From the NCBI GenBank assembly GCA_964422925.1, contig CAYRDC010000015.1:1-64000 (forward strand): a stretch of DNA of 64,000 nucleotides, written 5' to 3'. The notes under the pieces were generated by a model. The model saw only the letters and a program-made list of their open reading frames with translations, had not been told where the DNA came from and searched no databases. The stretch comes from CAYRDC01 sp964422925. GTDB taxonomy: Bacteria > Bacteroidota > Bacteroidia > Chitinophagales > S012-47. Shown piece by piece: positions 14,141-21,530 of this stretch; within the stretch, counting starts at the first letter, position 1, and the number at the start of each line of letters is the position of its first letter. A program made the translations under genes and the position numbers.

Positions 14141-15370
14141 TCAGGAATCGTTGAAGCGTTTCAAAATATCTTTCACCGCGTCCTTATGTACGGTGAAAGT
14201 CATCATTTTCAGCTTCACATAATCCTCATGATAAAAATACCATCCCTTATTGTTGCCGTTGCGGGCTCCGCTGCCCGAGTCTTTGACCAGGAACCACCAG
14301 CCGTTGGGCTTGATGGTATAACCCACAATGTGGATGGCATGGTCGTCCGTAGTGCTGTGATTGGTGAAGCGGAACTGCCGGGCGTATTCGTCAATATACT
14401 CGCTGGGGATATCGTAGGTGGGCACCATGGCTACATCGTTTTCCGGGCTGTACCCGCTTTCTGAGACATCCCCGCCAATGGCCACGGTGTAGCCGTTTTT
14501 CACGGCTTCCTTGATGGCGTCCATAAACACATCCAGCGGCACGTTGTGGTAATCCTTGCTGTGCCACCAATTGTCCGGCACCTTGTACTCGGCCAGGGTC
14601 CAGTAGGGTGCTTCCATCAGCGACATGAAATTCACGTAATCGTCCGGGTTGTAATGCGCCACTTCCTTCATCCATTCCAGCGGGGTGTATTCCTTTCCTT
14701 TCCAGGTGAACTTTTCAGGCGGTGTGCCGATGTAATGGTCCAGTATGGCACGGATGGTCCGGATCACCGACTCTTCATCCCAGGCATTGGTGGCTTTTAC
14801 ATGATCCAGATAGCCTTTCATTTCCCGGAACATGGGCGCGTGGTTATAAAACTCCTGGTTGTCCGGTTTACCCGGGAAAACTTCATATGGTACAATGCCG
14901 TGCAACCGGATCATCCGGGCCGGGGCGTTCGTTTCCGAGCCTTCCCCGAAAAACGACTCCCCGCGGGTGCGCACAAATTCGCGGGCTTTTTCCACGTATT
15001 CCCAGTACACCGTGTACATCTGGGACAGCTTTAGCGCCTGGCCCGTTTGCCGGTAAATTTCTGATTCGTAAAAGGAAGTCGTGGCAAAGCACCAGCACGT
15101 GCCTGTGTTCCCTTGTGAAACCGGCTCGTTACACCAGCTTTTCGTGAATTCATCCACGCTTTTGGGAATGTCGATTCCCGTAAAGTCCATCCGGAAAACC
15201 CTGTGCATTGCGTGCGCCTGGGATTCACGGGCTATGCTTTGCCGGATTTTGCTGTAAAACTCATTGTGGTACTCTACAAAAGCCCCTTTGTCGTGGCGTG
15301 GCGCCTGCCCCTGAGCCAGCAGTGGGATCAGCAGCAGGGCGACCGGTAAAAACCGTTTAGCTCCTTTCAT
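14141..15370 (-). CDS. C1-family (bleomycin hydrolase-like) cysteine peptidase, exported
   Basis: A 409-residue papain-fold peptidase of the aminopeptidase C/bleomycin hydrolase branch. A signal peptide (residues 1-22, LLAQGQA) sends it to the periplasm or outside. The oxyanion Gln86 and nucleophile Cys92 lie in QGNTGTCWCF, and the catalytic His344 in DHAIHIVGY. The third catalytic position, Asn in papain (NSWG), is Asp364 in VKDSGSG. The same KDSG form is, from memory, common in Bacteroidota relatives, so it is probably a lineage trait and not inactivation. It is likely a monocistronic unit with its own terminator, 49 bp downstream of feoB. Confidence 0.88.
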   Translation of the reverse strand: MKGAKRFLPVALLLIPLLAQGQAPRHDKGAFVEYHNEFYSKIRQSIARESQAHAMHRVFRMDFTGIDIPKSVDEFTKSWCNEPVSQGNTGTCWCFATTSFYESEIYRQTGQALKLSQMYTVYWEYVEKAREFVRTRGESFFGEGSETNAPARMIRLHGIVPYEVFPGKPDNQEFYNHAPMFREMKGYLDHVKATNAWDEESVIRTIRAILDHYIGTPPEKFTWKGKEYTPLEWMKEVAHYNPDDYVNFMSLMEAPYWTLAEYKVPDNWWHSKDYHNVPLDVFMDAIKEAVKNGYTVAIGGDVSESGYSPENDVAMVPTYDIPSEYIDEYARQFRFTNHSTTDDHAIHIVGYTIKPNGWWFLVKDSGSGARNGNNKGWYFYHEDYVKLKMMTFTVHKDAVKDILKRFNDS

Positions 15371-15419
15371 GATCCTTGTTTTTTGTGTATGGTAAAGCTA
15401 AAAAAAATCAAAGTTGAAC

Positions 15420-17513
15420 TTACATCAGAGCCCGTACCAGGTGAAAGGCTCCCGTACTCACCAGGTAGGCAATGCCCGTCATAAACACCAGTTGCAGCAG
15501 CGGCCATTTCCAGGATCTGGTTTCCCTGTGCACAATGGCCAGGGTGCTCATGCATTGCATGGCCAGGGCAAAAAACAACAGCAGGGAAATCCCGGTGGCC
15601 AGCGTATACACGGGCTCGCCCGTTTCGGGGTCCCGGTCGTTCAGCATGGCTTCCCGGACCGACTGGTGATTACTGCTCTCGCTTTCCACCCCATAGATGG
15701 TCGCCATGGTGCCGACAAACACCTCCCTGGCGGCAAAACTCGTAAGCAGGGCAATTCCCATCTTCCAGTCGAACCCCATTGGGCGTATCACCGGCTCTAT
15801 CATCCGCCCAAACTTACCGGCAAAGCTGTTCAGCAACTCCTGGCTGGCTCCGTGCATCGATTCAGCCTGCTCTGTCTTCGCCTGGCTTTTTTTCCCCAGG
15901 CCTATGTCCTCCGGTCCGTAGGAAGCCAGGAACCAAAGGACCATGGAAATAATGAGAATGATTTTTCCGGCCTGCAGAGTGAATACCTTCGCCTTTTCAT
16001 ACATCGCTTGCAGTACATTGCGCCAGCGGGGGGCCCGGTACAAAGGCAGCTCCATGGCAAAAAAACCTTCATTGTCTCCTTTCACTGTCTGGTTCAGGAT
16101 GGCCGCCACTCCAAATGCCATCAGCATTCCAAACAGGTATAAACTCATGAGCACCACGCCCTGCACGTTTACAATATGCAGGAACATCATGTTCGGGATG
16201 AACATCGCTATCACCAGGGTATAAACCGGTATCCGGGCCGAACACGATATAAAAGGCGTGACCAGGATGGTAATAAGCCGGTCTTTGGGATTGTCAATGC
16301 TCCGGGTTGACATAATAGCCGGTATGGCGCAGGCCATTCCGCTGATCAGGGGAATGACTGATTTGCCGTTTAACCCCACCATGCGCATCAGGCGGTCTGT
16401 CAGGTAGCTTACCCGCGCCATATACCCGCTGTCTTCCAATATGCTCAGCAAGCCGAATAATATGGCGATTTGCGGAATAAAGATAATTACTCCGCTGATG
16501 CCCGCCATCACCCCGTTAATCAGTAGGTCAGAAAGCCAGCCCTCCGGTATAATGTTCCATAACCACCCGCTTAAAGCGGCTGTTCCCTGTTCTACCAAAT
16601 GCATTGGGTAATCAGCCAGCAGGAAGATAAACTGGAAAATGGTGAACAAAATCATTCCCAGGAAGAAATATCCCCAGATGCGGTGGGTCAGCACCCGGTC
16701 AATCCTTTCCGTTAGCTGATTTCCGGGATTTTCGGGCACTTTGACCGTTCGTTCAAATATTTCCTGGATCTTCCGGTACCGCTCCATGGTTTCTTTGGCC
16801 TGGAAAGCAGCCAGGCTGAAAGATGGCCCCCGGATCATCTTGCGCAGGGGTAGAGAGCGTTCATCCTGCAGGTAAGGCACCCGTTCCGGAAAGACAAGAT
16901 GATGCAGGACCTTGTAGTTGCTTATGCCAGGGTAGGCTTTGGCTGCAGCATCTGAAAATTCAGGAATCAATAAGTCAAGGTTTAGTAAATGCGCTTTGGC
17001 CGGATGCAAAGGCCCGGCCAGTATTTGCTTCAGTTCTTCCAGGCCACGACCTTTGCGGGCATTGGTGGGGACTACCGGAATGCCAAGTGCTTTGGACAGC
17101 TTTTCATGATCGATCCGGATACCGTCTTTCTCCACGATATCCATCATATTCAGCGCGATGACAACCGGCAATCCAAGGTCAATAATCTGCGAACAAAGTA
17201 ACAGGTTTCGCTTGAGGTTACTGCTGTCCACTACAATCAAGACAGCGTCCGGATGGTCTGACCGGGTTTCATCCAGCAGGATCTTGTAAACAATTTCTTC
17301 ATCCCGGGATTTGGGATAAATGCTGTAAGTGCCCGGGAGGTCTATGATTTCAAGCACTTTGCCTTCAGGCAGTTTGGCTTTCCCGGTTTTTATATCGACA
17401 GTAACGCCCGGGTAATTACTGATTTTTTGGTTCAGGCCGGTTAACCCGTTGAATACGGTAGATTTCCCGCTGTTGGGATTGCCGACCAGGGCTATTTTGG
17501 AAAAGCTGTTCAA
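15420..17513 (-). CDS. feoB: Ferrous iron transport protein FeoB
   Basis: A 697-residue inner-membrane Fe(II) transporter. The N-terminal G domain shows G1 GNPNSGKST (11-19), G3 DLPGTYS and G4 NMMD; a helical spacer and the two Gate/membrane regions follow (LISGMACAIPAIMSTRSI; FISCSARIPVYTLV). The start is TTG at 17513, forming a TTGA overlap with the feoA stop. No ATG lies between it and the G1 motif, so the TTG start is close to forced. Its position after feoA shows the usual feoAB pair; no feoC is present. The iron source and regulation are not visible, and I saw no Fur-box-like palindrome in the short upstream gap. Confidence 0.95.
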   Translation of the reverse strand: MNSFSKIALVGNPNSGKSTVFNGLTGLNQKISNYPGVTVDIKTGKAKLPEGKVLEIIDLPGTYSIYPKSRDEEIVYKILLDETRSDHPDAVLIVVDSSNLKRNLLLCSQIIDLGLPVVIALNMMDIVEKDGIRIDHEKLSKALGIPVVPTNARKGRGLEELKQILAGPLHPAKAHLLNLDLLIPEFSDAAAKAYPGISNYKVLHHLVFPERVPYLQDERSLPLRKMIRGPSFSLAAFQAKETMERYRKIQEIFERTVKVPENPGNQLTERIDRVLTHRIWGYFFLGMILFTIFQFIFLLADYPMHLVEQGTAALSGWLWNIIPEGWLSDLLINGVMAGISGVIIFIPQIAILFGLLSILEDSGYMARVSYLTDRLMRMVGLNGKSVIPLISGMACAIPAIMSTRSIDNPKDRLITILVTPFISCSARIPVYTLVIAMFIPNMMFLHIVNVQGVVLMSLYLFGMLMAFGVAAILNQTVKGDNEGFFAMELPLYRAPRWRNVLQAMYEKAKVFTLQAGKIILIISMVLWFLASYGPEDIGLGKKSQAKTEQAESMHGASQELLNSFAGKFGRMIEPVIRPMGFDWKMGIALLTSFAAREVFVGTMATIYGVESESSNHQSVREAMLNDRDPETGEPVYTLATGISLLLFFALAMQCMSTLAIVHRETRSWKWPLLQLVFMTGIAYLVSTGAFHLVRALM

Positions 17514-17749
17514 TCTGCGTTGCCTTCCTTTTCTTCCAGGTAAATCAACGAAGCCTCTTTCTTGCGAAGGCTGAGCGTGTATCCTGCTATCCGTATGGCC
17601 ATGGGATCGCCCAGCGGGGCAATGCGCAGCACCATAACTTCTTCTCCCGGTATGCAGCCCATTTCCATCAGTTTCAGGCTTGCCTTGTGATCGACAAATC
17701 CTTTGATCCGGGCTTTCTCTCCGGGTTTTAATGAAGCCAGCGTTCGCAT
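17510..17749 (-). CDS. feoA: Ferrous iron transport protein FeoA
   Basis: A small SH3-like protein that supports FeoB activity. From the ATG at 17749 it has 79 residues, close to the family's usual 75-85, and begins with the typical MRTLASLKPGEKARIKGF. A longer reading from a GTG at 17797 adds 16 residues (KNPTLASLLQQKQSL) and cannot be ruled out. The conserved LMEMGCIPGEEV and the IAGYTLSLRKKEA core identify the family. It overlaps feoB by 4 bp. Confidence 0.9.
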   Translation of the reverse strand: MRTLASLKPGEKARIKGFVDHKASLKLMEMGCIPGEEVMVLRIAPLGDPMAIRIAGYTLSLRKKEASLIYLEEKEGNAD

Positions 17750-17836
17750 CAGGCTTTGCTTTTGCTGTAAAAGGGACGCCAAAGTAGGATTTTTCACGCT
17801 GATTTGAAAAGTATTATCTGAATTTTGACAACATCC

Positions 17837-18019
17837 TCATTCCTCGTCCTTTCCGCGGTTGTAGCCGGAATGCCGGATAGTCGCGTAGTCTTCCGGGGCC
17901 GTTTGGCTCATTCGGGCTTTCCGGTTATTAAAACGCGGGCAATCGCAGTCTTTTTTAAAGACGCGGCAGCCTGCCATCATCAGGGAAAAAAGCGCAACAA
18001 GAATGAAAACTCTTTTCAT
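17837..18019 (-). CDS. Small lipoprotein of unknown function
   Basis: A 60-residue predicted lipoprotein: signal peptide with a hydrophobic core (VFILVALFSLMM) and lipobox AGC (Cys18), then a short basic tail with a DCDCP motif. I do not recognise the family. The lipobox and its position in front of feoA on the same strand (87 bp to the feoA ATG, 39 bp to the alternative GTG) argue that it is real. Two nearby cysteines (CDC) could bind metal, which would suit the iron-uptake neighbours, but that is speculation. Confidence 0.6.
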   Translation of the reverse strand: MKRVFILVALFSLMMAGCRVFKKDCDCPRFNNRKARMSQTAPEDYATIRHSGYNRGKDEE

Positions 18020-18040
18020 GGGTATGTAGCAAATTACCGC

Positions 18041-18079
18041 TTTTGTTGCATAAACGTTCCCAATACCCTTCTATTTTAG
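18041..18079 (+). promoter_or_regulatory. Candidate promoter for the GT28-like gene
   Basis: TTTTGTTG (18041-18048) and TATTTTAG (18072-18079) have about the right spacing for -33 and -7 elements, although the -7 box is one base off consensus. The expected start falls on or next to the GTG at 18084, implying a leaderless mRNA. Confidence 0.4.
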
Positions 18080-18083
18080 CATC

Positions 18084-19169
18084 GTGGAGGAACCAAAAGT
18101 TTTTTTCGGTATTCTCAATTGGGGGCTTGGCCATGCGACCCGTTCAGCCCGGCTTATCCGGTGGTTTCAGAAAAAGGGATGGAAAGTGGTAATTGGCTCT
18201 GACGGAGAGGCGCTGCGTTTCCTGCGGCAGGCTTTTCCTGATCTGGTAACTATTGAGATGCCGGGACGGCCCGTTCGTTACCAGCGCAAAGGCCCATTAT
18301 GGCCGGTCCTGCTCCGGCAAATGCCCTCTTTTCTTCGCTCCATTCAGAAAGACACCTTGTTCGTGCGGCAGCTTATCAAACAGGAGCCTTTCCGGCTGAT
18401 TGTATCGGATAACCGGTATGGGTGTTATCATGACACAGTCCCTTCGGTTATGCTGACCCATCAACTGAACCTGCATCTTCCATCCGGCCTGGGCTGGGCT
18501 GAAAAGCCGGTCAACCGCTGGCTGCGTAACAGGCTGAAAAAATTCCGGCAAATCTGGGTTCCGGATTTTCCTGGCCTTACTGATTCCCTTTCCGGCACTT
18601 TGTCTCATCCTCCGCCATTTATTGAAAAGACCTTTTTCATTGGCCCGCTTTCCCGGTTTGAACTTAGCCCCCCGCTTTCCGGATCCGTTCGTTTTGACTG
18701 GCTGTTTTTACTTTCCGGGCCGGAGCCGCAGCGCACCCAACTTGAAAATATCCTGCTTAAAAAAGCGGCTGACCTGGAAGGATATTTGGCTTTGGTTCGG
18801 GGTACTTCCGGGCCGGTTAAAAGGCCGGTTCCGGATAATGTGGAAGTGTTTGATTTGCTTCAGGATAAAGAGCTGGCCGGTTTGCTGGGAGCATCTTCCA
18901 GGGTGCTGGCACGCTGCGGGTACAGCACGGTGATGGATCTTTATGTCTGCGGAAAACCCGCCCTGTTCATTCCAACGCCCGGTCAGTCTGAACAGGAATA
19001 CTTGGGAAAATGGCTGGATGGCCGTTTCCGGTTCACTGTTCAGAAGGCTAACCGGTTGGAACTTCGCCAGGCTAAAAAAACCCTTTCTTCCATGAGGCGG
19101 AACCAACCGGCTTTCCCCGGATTTGATACATCAACCTTTCAGGGGGCTGTCGATGCACTCGGTTTGTAA
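18084..19169 (+). CDS. Glycosyltransferase of the GT28/MurG-like fold
   Basis: A 361-residue GT-B glycosyltransferase. The N-terminus has the GLGHATRS motif (residues 14-21), the glycine-rich donor/acceptor loop of GT28 and UDP-glycosyltransferase-like proteins. The C-terminal half has SRVLARCGYSTVMDL and PALFIPTPGQSEQEYLG, matching the donor-binding site of MurG-like enzymes. It starts with GTG at 18084, as no suitable ATG lies before the GLGHATRS motif. Such proteins in Bacteroidota are usually annotated only as glycosyltransferase, and the sugar and acceptor are unknown. Its 3' end overlaps the convergent thioredoxin-like gene by 31 bp. Confidence 0.78.
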   Translation: MEEPKVFFGILNWGLGHATRSARLIRWFQKKGWKVVIGSDGEALRFLRQAFPDLVTIEMPGRPVRYQRKGPLWPVLLRQMPSFLRSIQKDTLFVRQLIKQEPFRLIVSDNRYGCYHDTVPSVMLTHQLNLHLPSGLGWAEKPVNRWLRNRLKKFRQIWVPDFPGLTDSLSGTLSHPPPFIEKTFFIGPLSRFELSPPLSGSVRFDWLFLLSGPEPQRTQLENILLKKAADLEGYLALVRGTSGPVKRPVPDNVEVFDLLQDKELAGLLGASSRVLARCGYSTVMDLYVCGKPALFIPTPGQSEQEYLGKWLDGRFRFTVQKANRLELRQAKKTLSSMRRNQPAFPGFDTSTFQGAVDALGL

Positions 19170-19618
19170 AGAGATACGGCCTTTTCAGCCAACCGCAGCA
19201 AATCCGAAGGATTTTTGAATCCCTGTGCGGAATAAACCACCTGTCCACTGGGATCCAGGAAAAGCAGAGTAGGCAGCAGGGTGATATTGTACCGTCTGGA
19301 GAATGGAATTCCTTCTCCTTTATCCGTATTAACCTGCAGGTTTATGAAATGTTCATTGAAATACCGGCCTACCTCCGCCTGGGTAAATACGGATTTGGCC
19401 ATTTGGCGGCAGGGCAGGCACCAATCCGCATAGGCGTCTACAAAAACCAATTTATCTTCCCGGGCCGCCTCTTCAAAGGCTTCGGCAACCGAAAGTTCGC
19501 GGAATGCAATCCCTGCTGAAGCACTTTCCTTTTGACTTCCGCATGAAGAAACATATAAGGCCAGGAGCAGAATCAGGCCGGCTGTCTTTGAGCTTTTATT
19601 CCCCTTTGTGAATATCAA
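19139..19618 (-). CDS. Thioredoxin-family lipoprotein
   Basis: A 159-residue periplasmic thioredoxin-like protein. The signal peptide carries the lipobox SSC, followed by a thioredoxin fold with WCLPC (DWCLPCRQMAK), cis-Pro in LLPTLLFLD and the C-terminal helix. The DsbD-C/thioredoxin_7-like YADWCxPC motif suggests disulfide reduction. No ATG suits the start: the longer frame to 19717 would lie inside murI and add a basic stretch before the signal peptide. I take the TTG at 19618, giving a normal lipoprotein signal and a 23-bp overlap with murI. It would be translated from the murI transcript. Confidence 0.78.
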   Translation of the reverse strand: MIFTKGNKSSKTAGLILLLALYVSSCGSQKESASAGIAFRELSVAEAFEEAAREDKLVFVDAYADWCLPCRQMAKSVFTQAEVGRYFNEHFINLQVNTDKGEGIPFSRRYNITLLPTLLFLDPSGQVVYSAQGFKNPSDLLRLAEKAVSLYKPSASTAP

Positions 19619-20405
19619 TTTGCTCCAAATGAATTTTATTGCCGTAAAAAATTTGGGTTGTCTTCTCAAAGGATTCTGTATAGTCCGAAACATAAAATCT
19701 ATGATGCGTCTTTCCATTGTGGTTTAACAGACTGTTTTTTTCCAGAATTAGTTCCACTTCTCGGGCAATGATTCCGGTGGAATCGTAAATACGCACTTTC
19801 CCGTTGAAAAACCGCTCGATTTGCGGGCGGAGCAGCGGATAATGAGTACAGGCCAGTATCAGGGCATCAATCTGCTTGAAATCAGGGAAATTCAGGTAAG
19901 CCTGCAATATCGCTTCAGAGAGCGTATTGTTGTAAAAACCTTCCTCAATCATCGGTGCCAGCAGGGGCGTGGGCACCGAAACCACATTCCTGGTATTGTC
20001 CAGGGTCAAAATTCTTTTTTCATATTCATTGGCCCGGATTGTGGCTTTTGTGCCGATGACGCCAATGGTCCGGTTGACGCTTTCTCGGACTACTTCTTTG
20101 ACAATAGGATCGATAACATTTACAATGGGTACCCGGCTGCCAAACTCCTGCACCAGGCTGTCATACGCCACTGAAGAGGCCGAATTGCAGGCAGATATTA
20201 TGATTTTGCAACCGGAATCAACCAGGAACCGGGTGATATTCCGGGCGTATTCCGTGATGGCGGCCGGTGATTTATCGCCATAGGGCAGGTGCCTAGTGTC
20301 TCCGAAATAGAGAATGGATTCTCCGGGCATTTGCTGGCTGATGGCCCGGGCTACTGTCAGCCCGCCAATGCCCGAATCAAAGATGCCTATGGGTTTCTGA
20401 TTCAT
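19596..20405 (-). CDS. murI: Glutamate racemase
   Basis: A 269-residue cytosolic racemase making D-glutamate for peptidoglycan. It shows the N-terminal IGIFDSGIGGLTV, the first catalytic cysteine region SACNSASSVA and the second ALILACTHYPLL. I start it at the ATG at 20405; the upstream in-frame ATG at 20432 lies inside the terminator hairpin of ompH. Its 3' end overlaps the thioredoxin lipoprotein gene. It falls in a long minus-strand run of envelope genes but appears to start a new transcription unit or be read through from ompH. Confidence 0.94.
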   Translation of the reverse strand: MNQKPIGIFDSGIGGLTVARAISQQMPGESILYFGDTRHLPYGDKSPAAITEYARNITRFLVDSGCKIIISACNSASSVAYDSLVQEFGSRVPIVNVIDPIVKEVVRESVNRTIGVIGTKATIRANEYEKRILTLDNTRNVVSVPTPLLAPMIEEGFYNNTLSEAILQAYLNFPDFKQIDALILACTHYPLLRPQIERFFNGKVRIYDSTGIIAREVELILEKNSLLNHNGKTHHRFYVSDYTESFEKTTQIFYGNKIHLEQIDIHKGE

Positions 20406-20439
20406 AAAAAAACAGCCCGTGCAAAATGGCACAGGCTGT
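20406..20439 (-). terminator. Rho-independent terminator after ompH
   Basis: On the minus strand ACAGCC-x-GTGC, a 6-nt loop and GCAC-x-GGCTGT form a 10-bp stem with one mismatch, followed by a seven-T run ending immediately before the murI ATG. Its strength suggests that murI is only partly fed by the ompH/bamA transcript. Confidence 0.85.
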
Positions 20440-20461
20440 AAAAATACATTTTGTCAATTGC

Positions 20462-20965
20462 CTATTGCGTAATGCCCAGTTTTTTCTTTACATCCTCCAT
20501 AATATTGTCACTATCATCGGCATAAACCGGGTTGCCCAGACTGGTGTCAAACACATATTTATACCCTTTTTCTTTAGCTACCTGGGCAATGGCATCATTG
20601 ATTTTATCCATTATCGGCTTCAGGAGTTCCTGTTGCTTTTTTTGAAGGTCTTGCTGGGCTTTTTGTTCAAAATTGGCGATACGGCTTTGCATATCTGCCA
20701 GTTCCTTGGCCCGGGTTTCCCGAATCGATTCCGGAAGGTTTTCCGCATCTTTCTGGTACTGTGCCTGCTTGGTGGCATACTCCTGCAGCATCATGGAATA
20801 ATTCGTATCCAGGGTGGCCGCGAATTTTTGAAGTTCTTCCTGGTAGGTTTTCATTTCCGGCATCAACTGCATCAGTTCAGCTTCATTGATATGGGCAATC
20901 TGGCCACTGACAGTTGCTGAAACCAGCATAAATAAGCCCAGTATTCCTTTCATCATTTTTTTCAT
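20462..20965 (-). CDS. OmpH/Skp-family periplasmic chaperone (second copy)
   Basis: A 167-residue exported protein with a signal peptide (1-21, VSATVSGQ) and then the OmpH/Skp layout: a short beta part, a long coiled-coil helical hairpin (QEELQKFAATLDTNYSMMLQE through QQDLQKKQQELLKP) and a C-terminal strand region YKYVFDTSL. Skp-type proteins hold unfolded outer-membrane proteins on the way to BamA. It lies 43 bp after the first copy and has its own well-matched promoter, so the two copies may be made in different amounts. Mature parts are alike in layout but clearly diverged in sequence. Confidence 0.9.
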   Translation of the reverse strand: MKKMMKGILGLFMLVSATVSGQIAHINEAELMQLMPEMKTYQEELQKFAATLDTNYSMMLQEYATKQAQYQKDAENLPESIRETRAKELADMQSRIANFEQKAQQDLQKKQQELLKPIMDKINDAIAQVAKEKGYKYVFDTSLGNPVYADDSDNIMEDVKKKLGITQ

Positions 20966-21000
20966 TTCGGAGAATTTAGTCGGTAATCAAAATTGGAGTA

Positions 21001-21030
21001 CAAAGTTATCAATAACCCAAGGCTTTCAAA
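21001..21030 (-). promoter_or_regulatory. Promoter for the second ompH gene
   Basis: On the minus strand TTTG (21030-21027), an 18-bp spacer and TAACTTTG (21008-21001) match the Bacteroidota -33/-7 consensus well. It lies in the 3' end of the first ompH gene and gives the second copy its own promoter with a leader near 29 nt. Confidence 0.65.
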
Positions 21031-21518
21031 ATATCGTCACTTTTATCATACCTCGGGTTGGCATAGAGCATATATGGGCCGCCATTGGCCTTGTCAAAAA
21101 CAAAATCATACCCTTTTGATTCAGCCATATCTTTAATGGCATCAAATACTTTGTCCTGGATGGGCTTAACCAGTTCCTGGCGTTTTTTAAACAAATCTCC
21201 TTCAAAGCCAAAACGTTGTTTCCGAAGCTCTTTTACGGCTTTTTCTTTTTCCATTATTTCATTTTCCCGTTCGGCTTTGGTCTTTTCGTCCATCAGGTAT
21301 TGCTCTGCCTGGTATTTGCGGTACATTTCATCGATTTTGTCATATTCTGCTTCTATTTCCTGTTTCCATTGTTCCGCGATGGCATCCAGTTTTTTTTGCG
21401 CATCCTGGTATTCAGGAATTTTTTCCAGGATATAATCCGAATCAACAAATACAAAACGTTGAGCTATAAGTCCGGTAGTGCTTAAAGCCAGAAGTAATGT
21501 AGTTACTATGGTTTTCAT
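21009..21518 (-). CDS. OmpH/Skp-family periplasmic chaperone (first copy)
   Basis: A 169-residue exported Skp-like protein: signal peptide 1-19 (TTGLIAQ), the strand RFVFVDSDYILEKIPEYQDA, a long charged coiled-coil arm (DAIAEQWKQEIEAEYDKI through KERENEIMEKEKAVKEL) and the C-terminal YDFVFDKANGG. It lies 12 bp after bamA on the same strand, the usual Bacteroidota order bamA-ompH-ompH, which supports a role in delivering outer-membrane proteins to BamA. Confidence 0.92.
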   Translation of the reverse strand: MKTIVTTLLLALSTTGLIAQRFVFVDSDYILEKIPEYQDAQKKLDAIAEQWKQEIEAEYDKIDEMYRKYQAEQYLMDEKTKAERENEIMEKEKAVKELRKQRFGFEGDLFKKRQELVKPIQDKVFDAIKDMAESKGYDFVFDKANGGPYMLYANPRYDKSDDILKALGY

Positions 21519-21530
21519 AATACAATTTTT

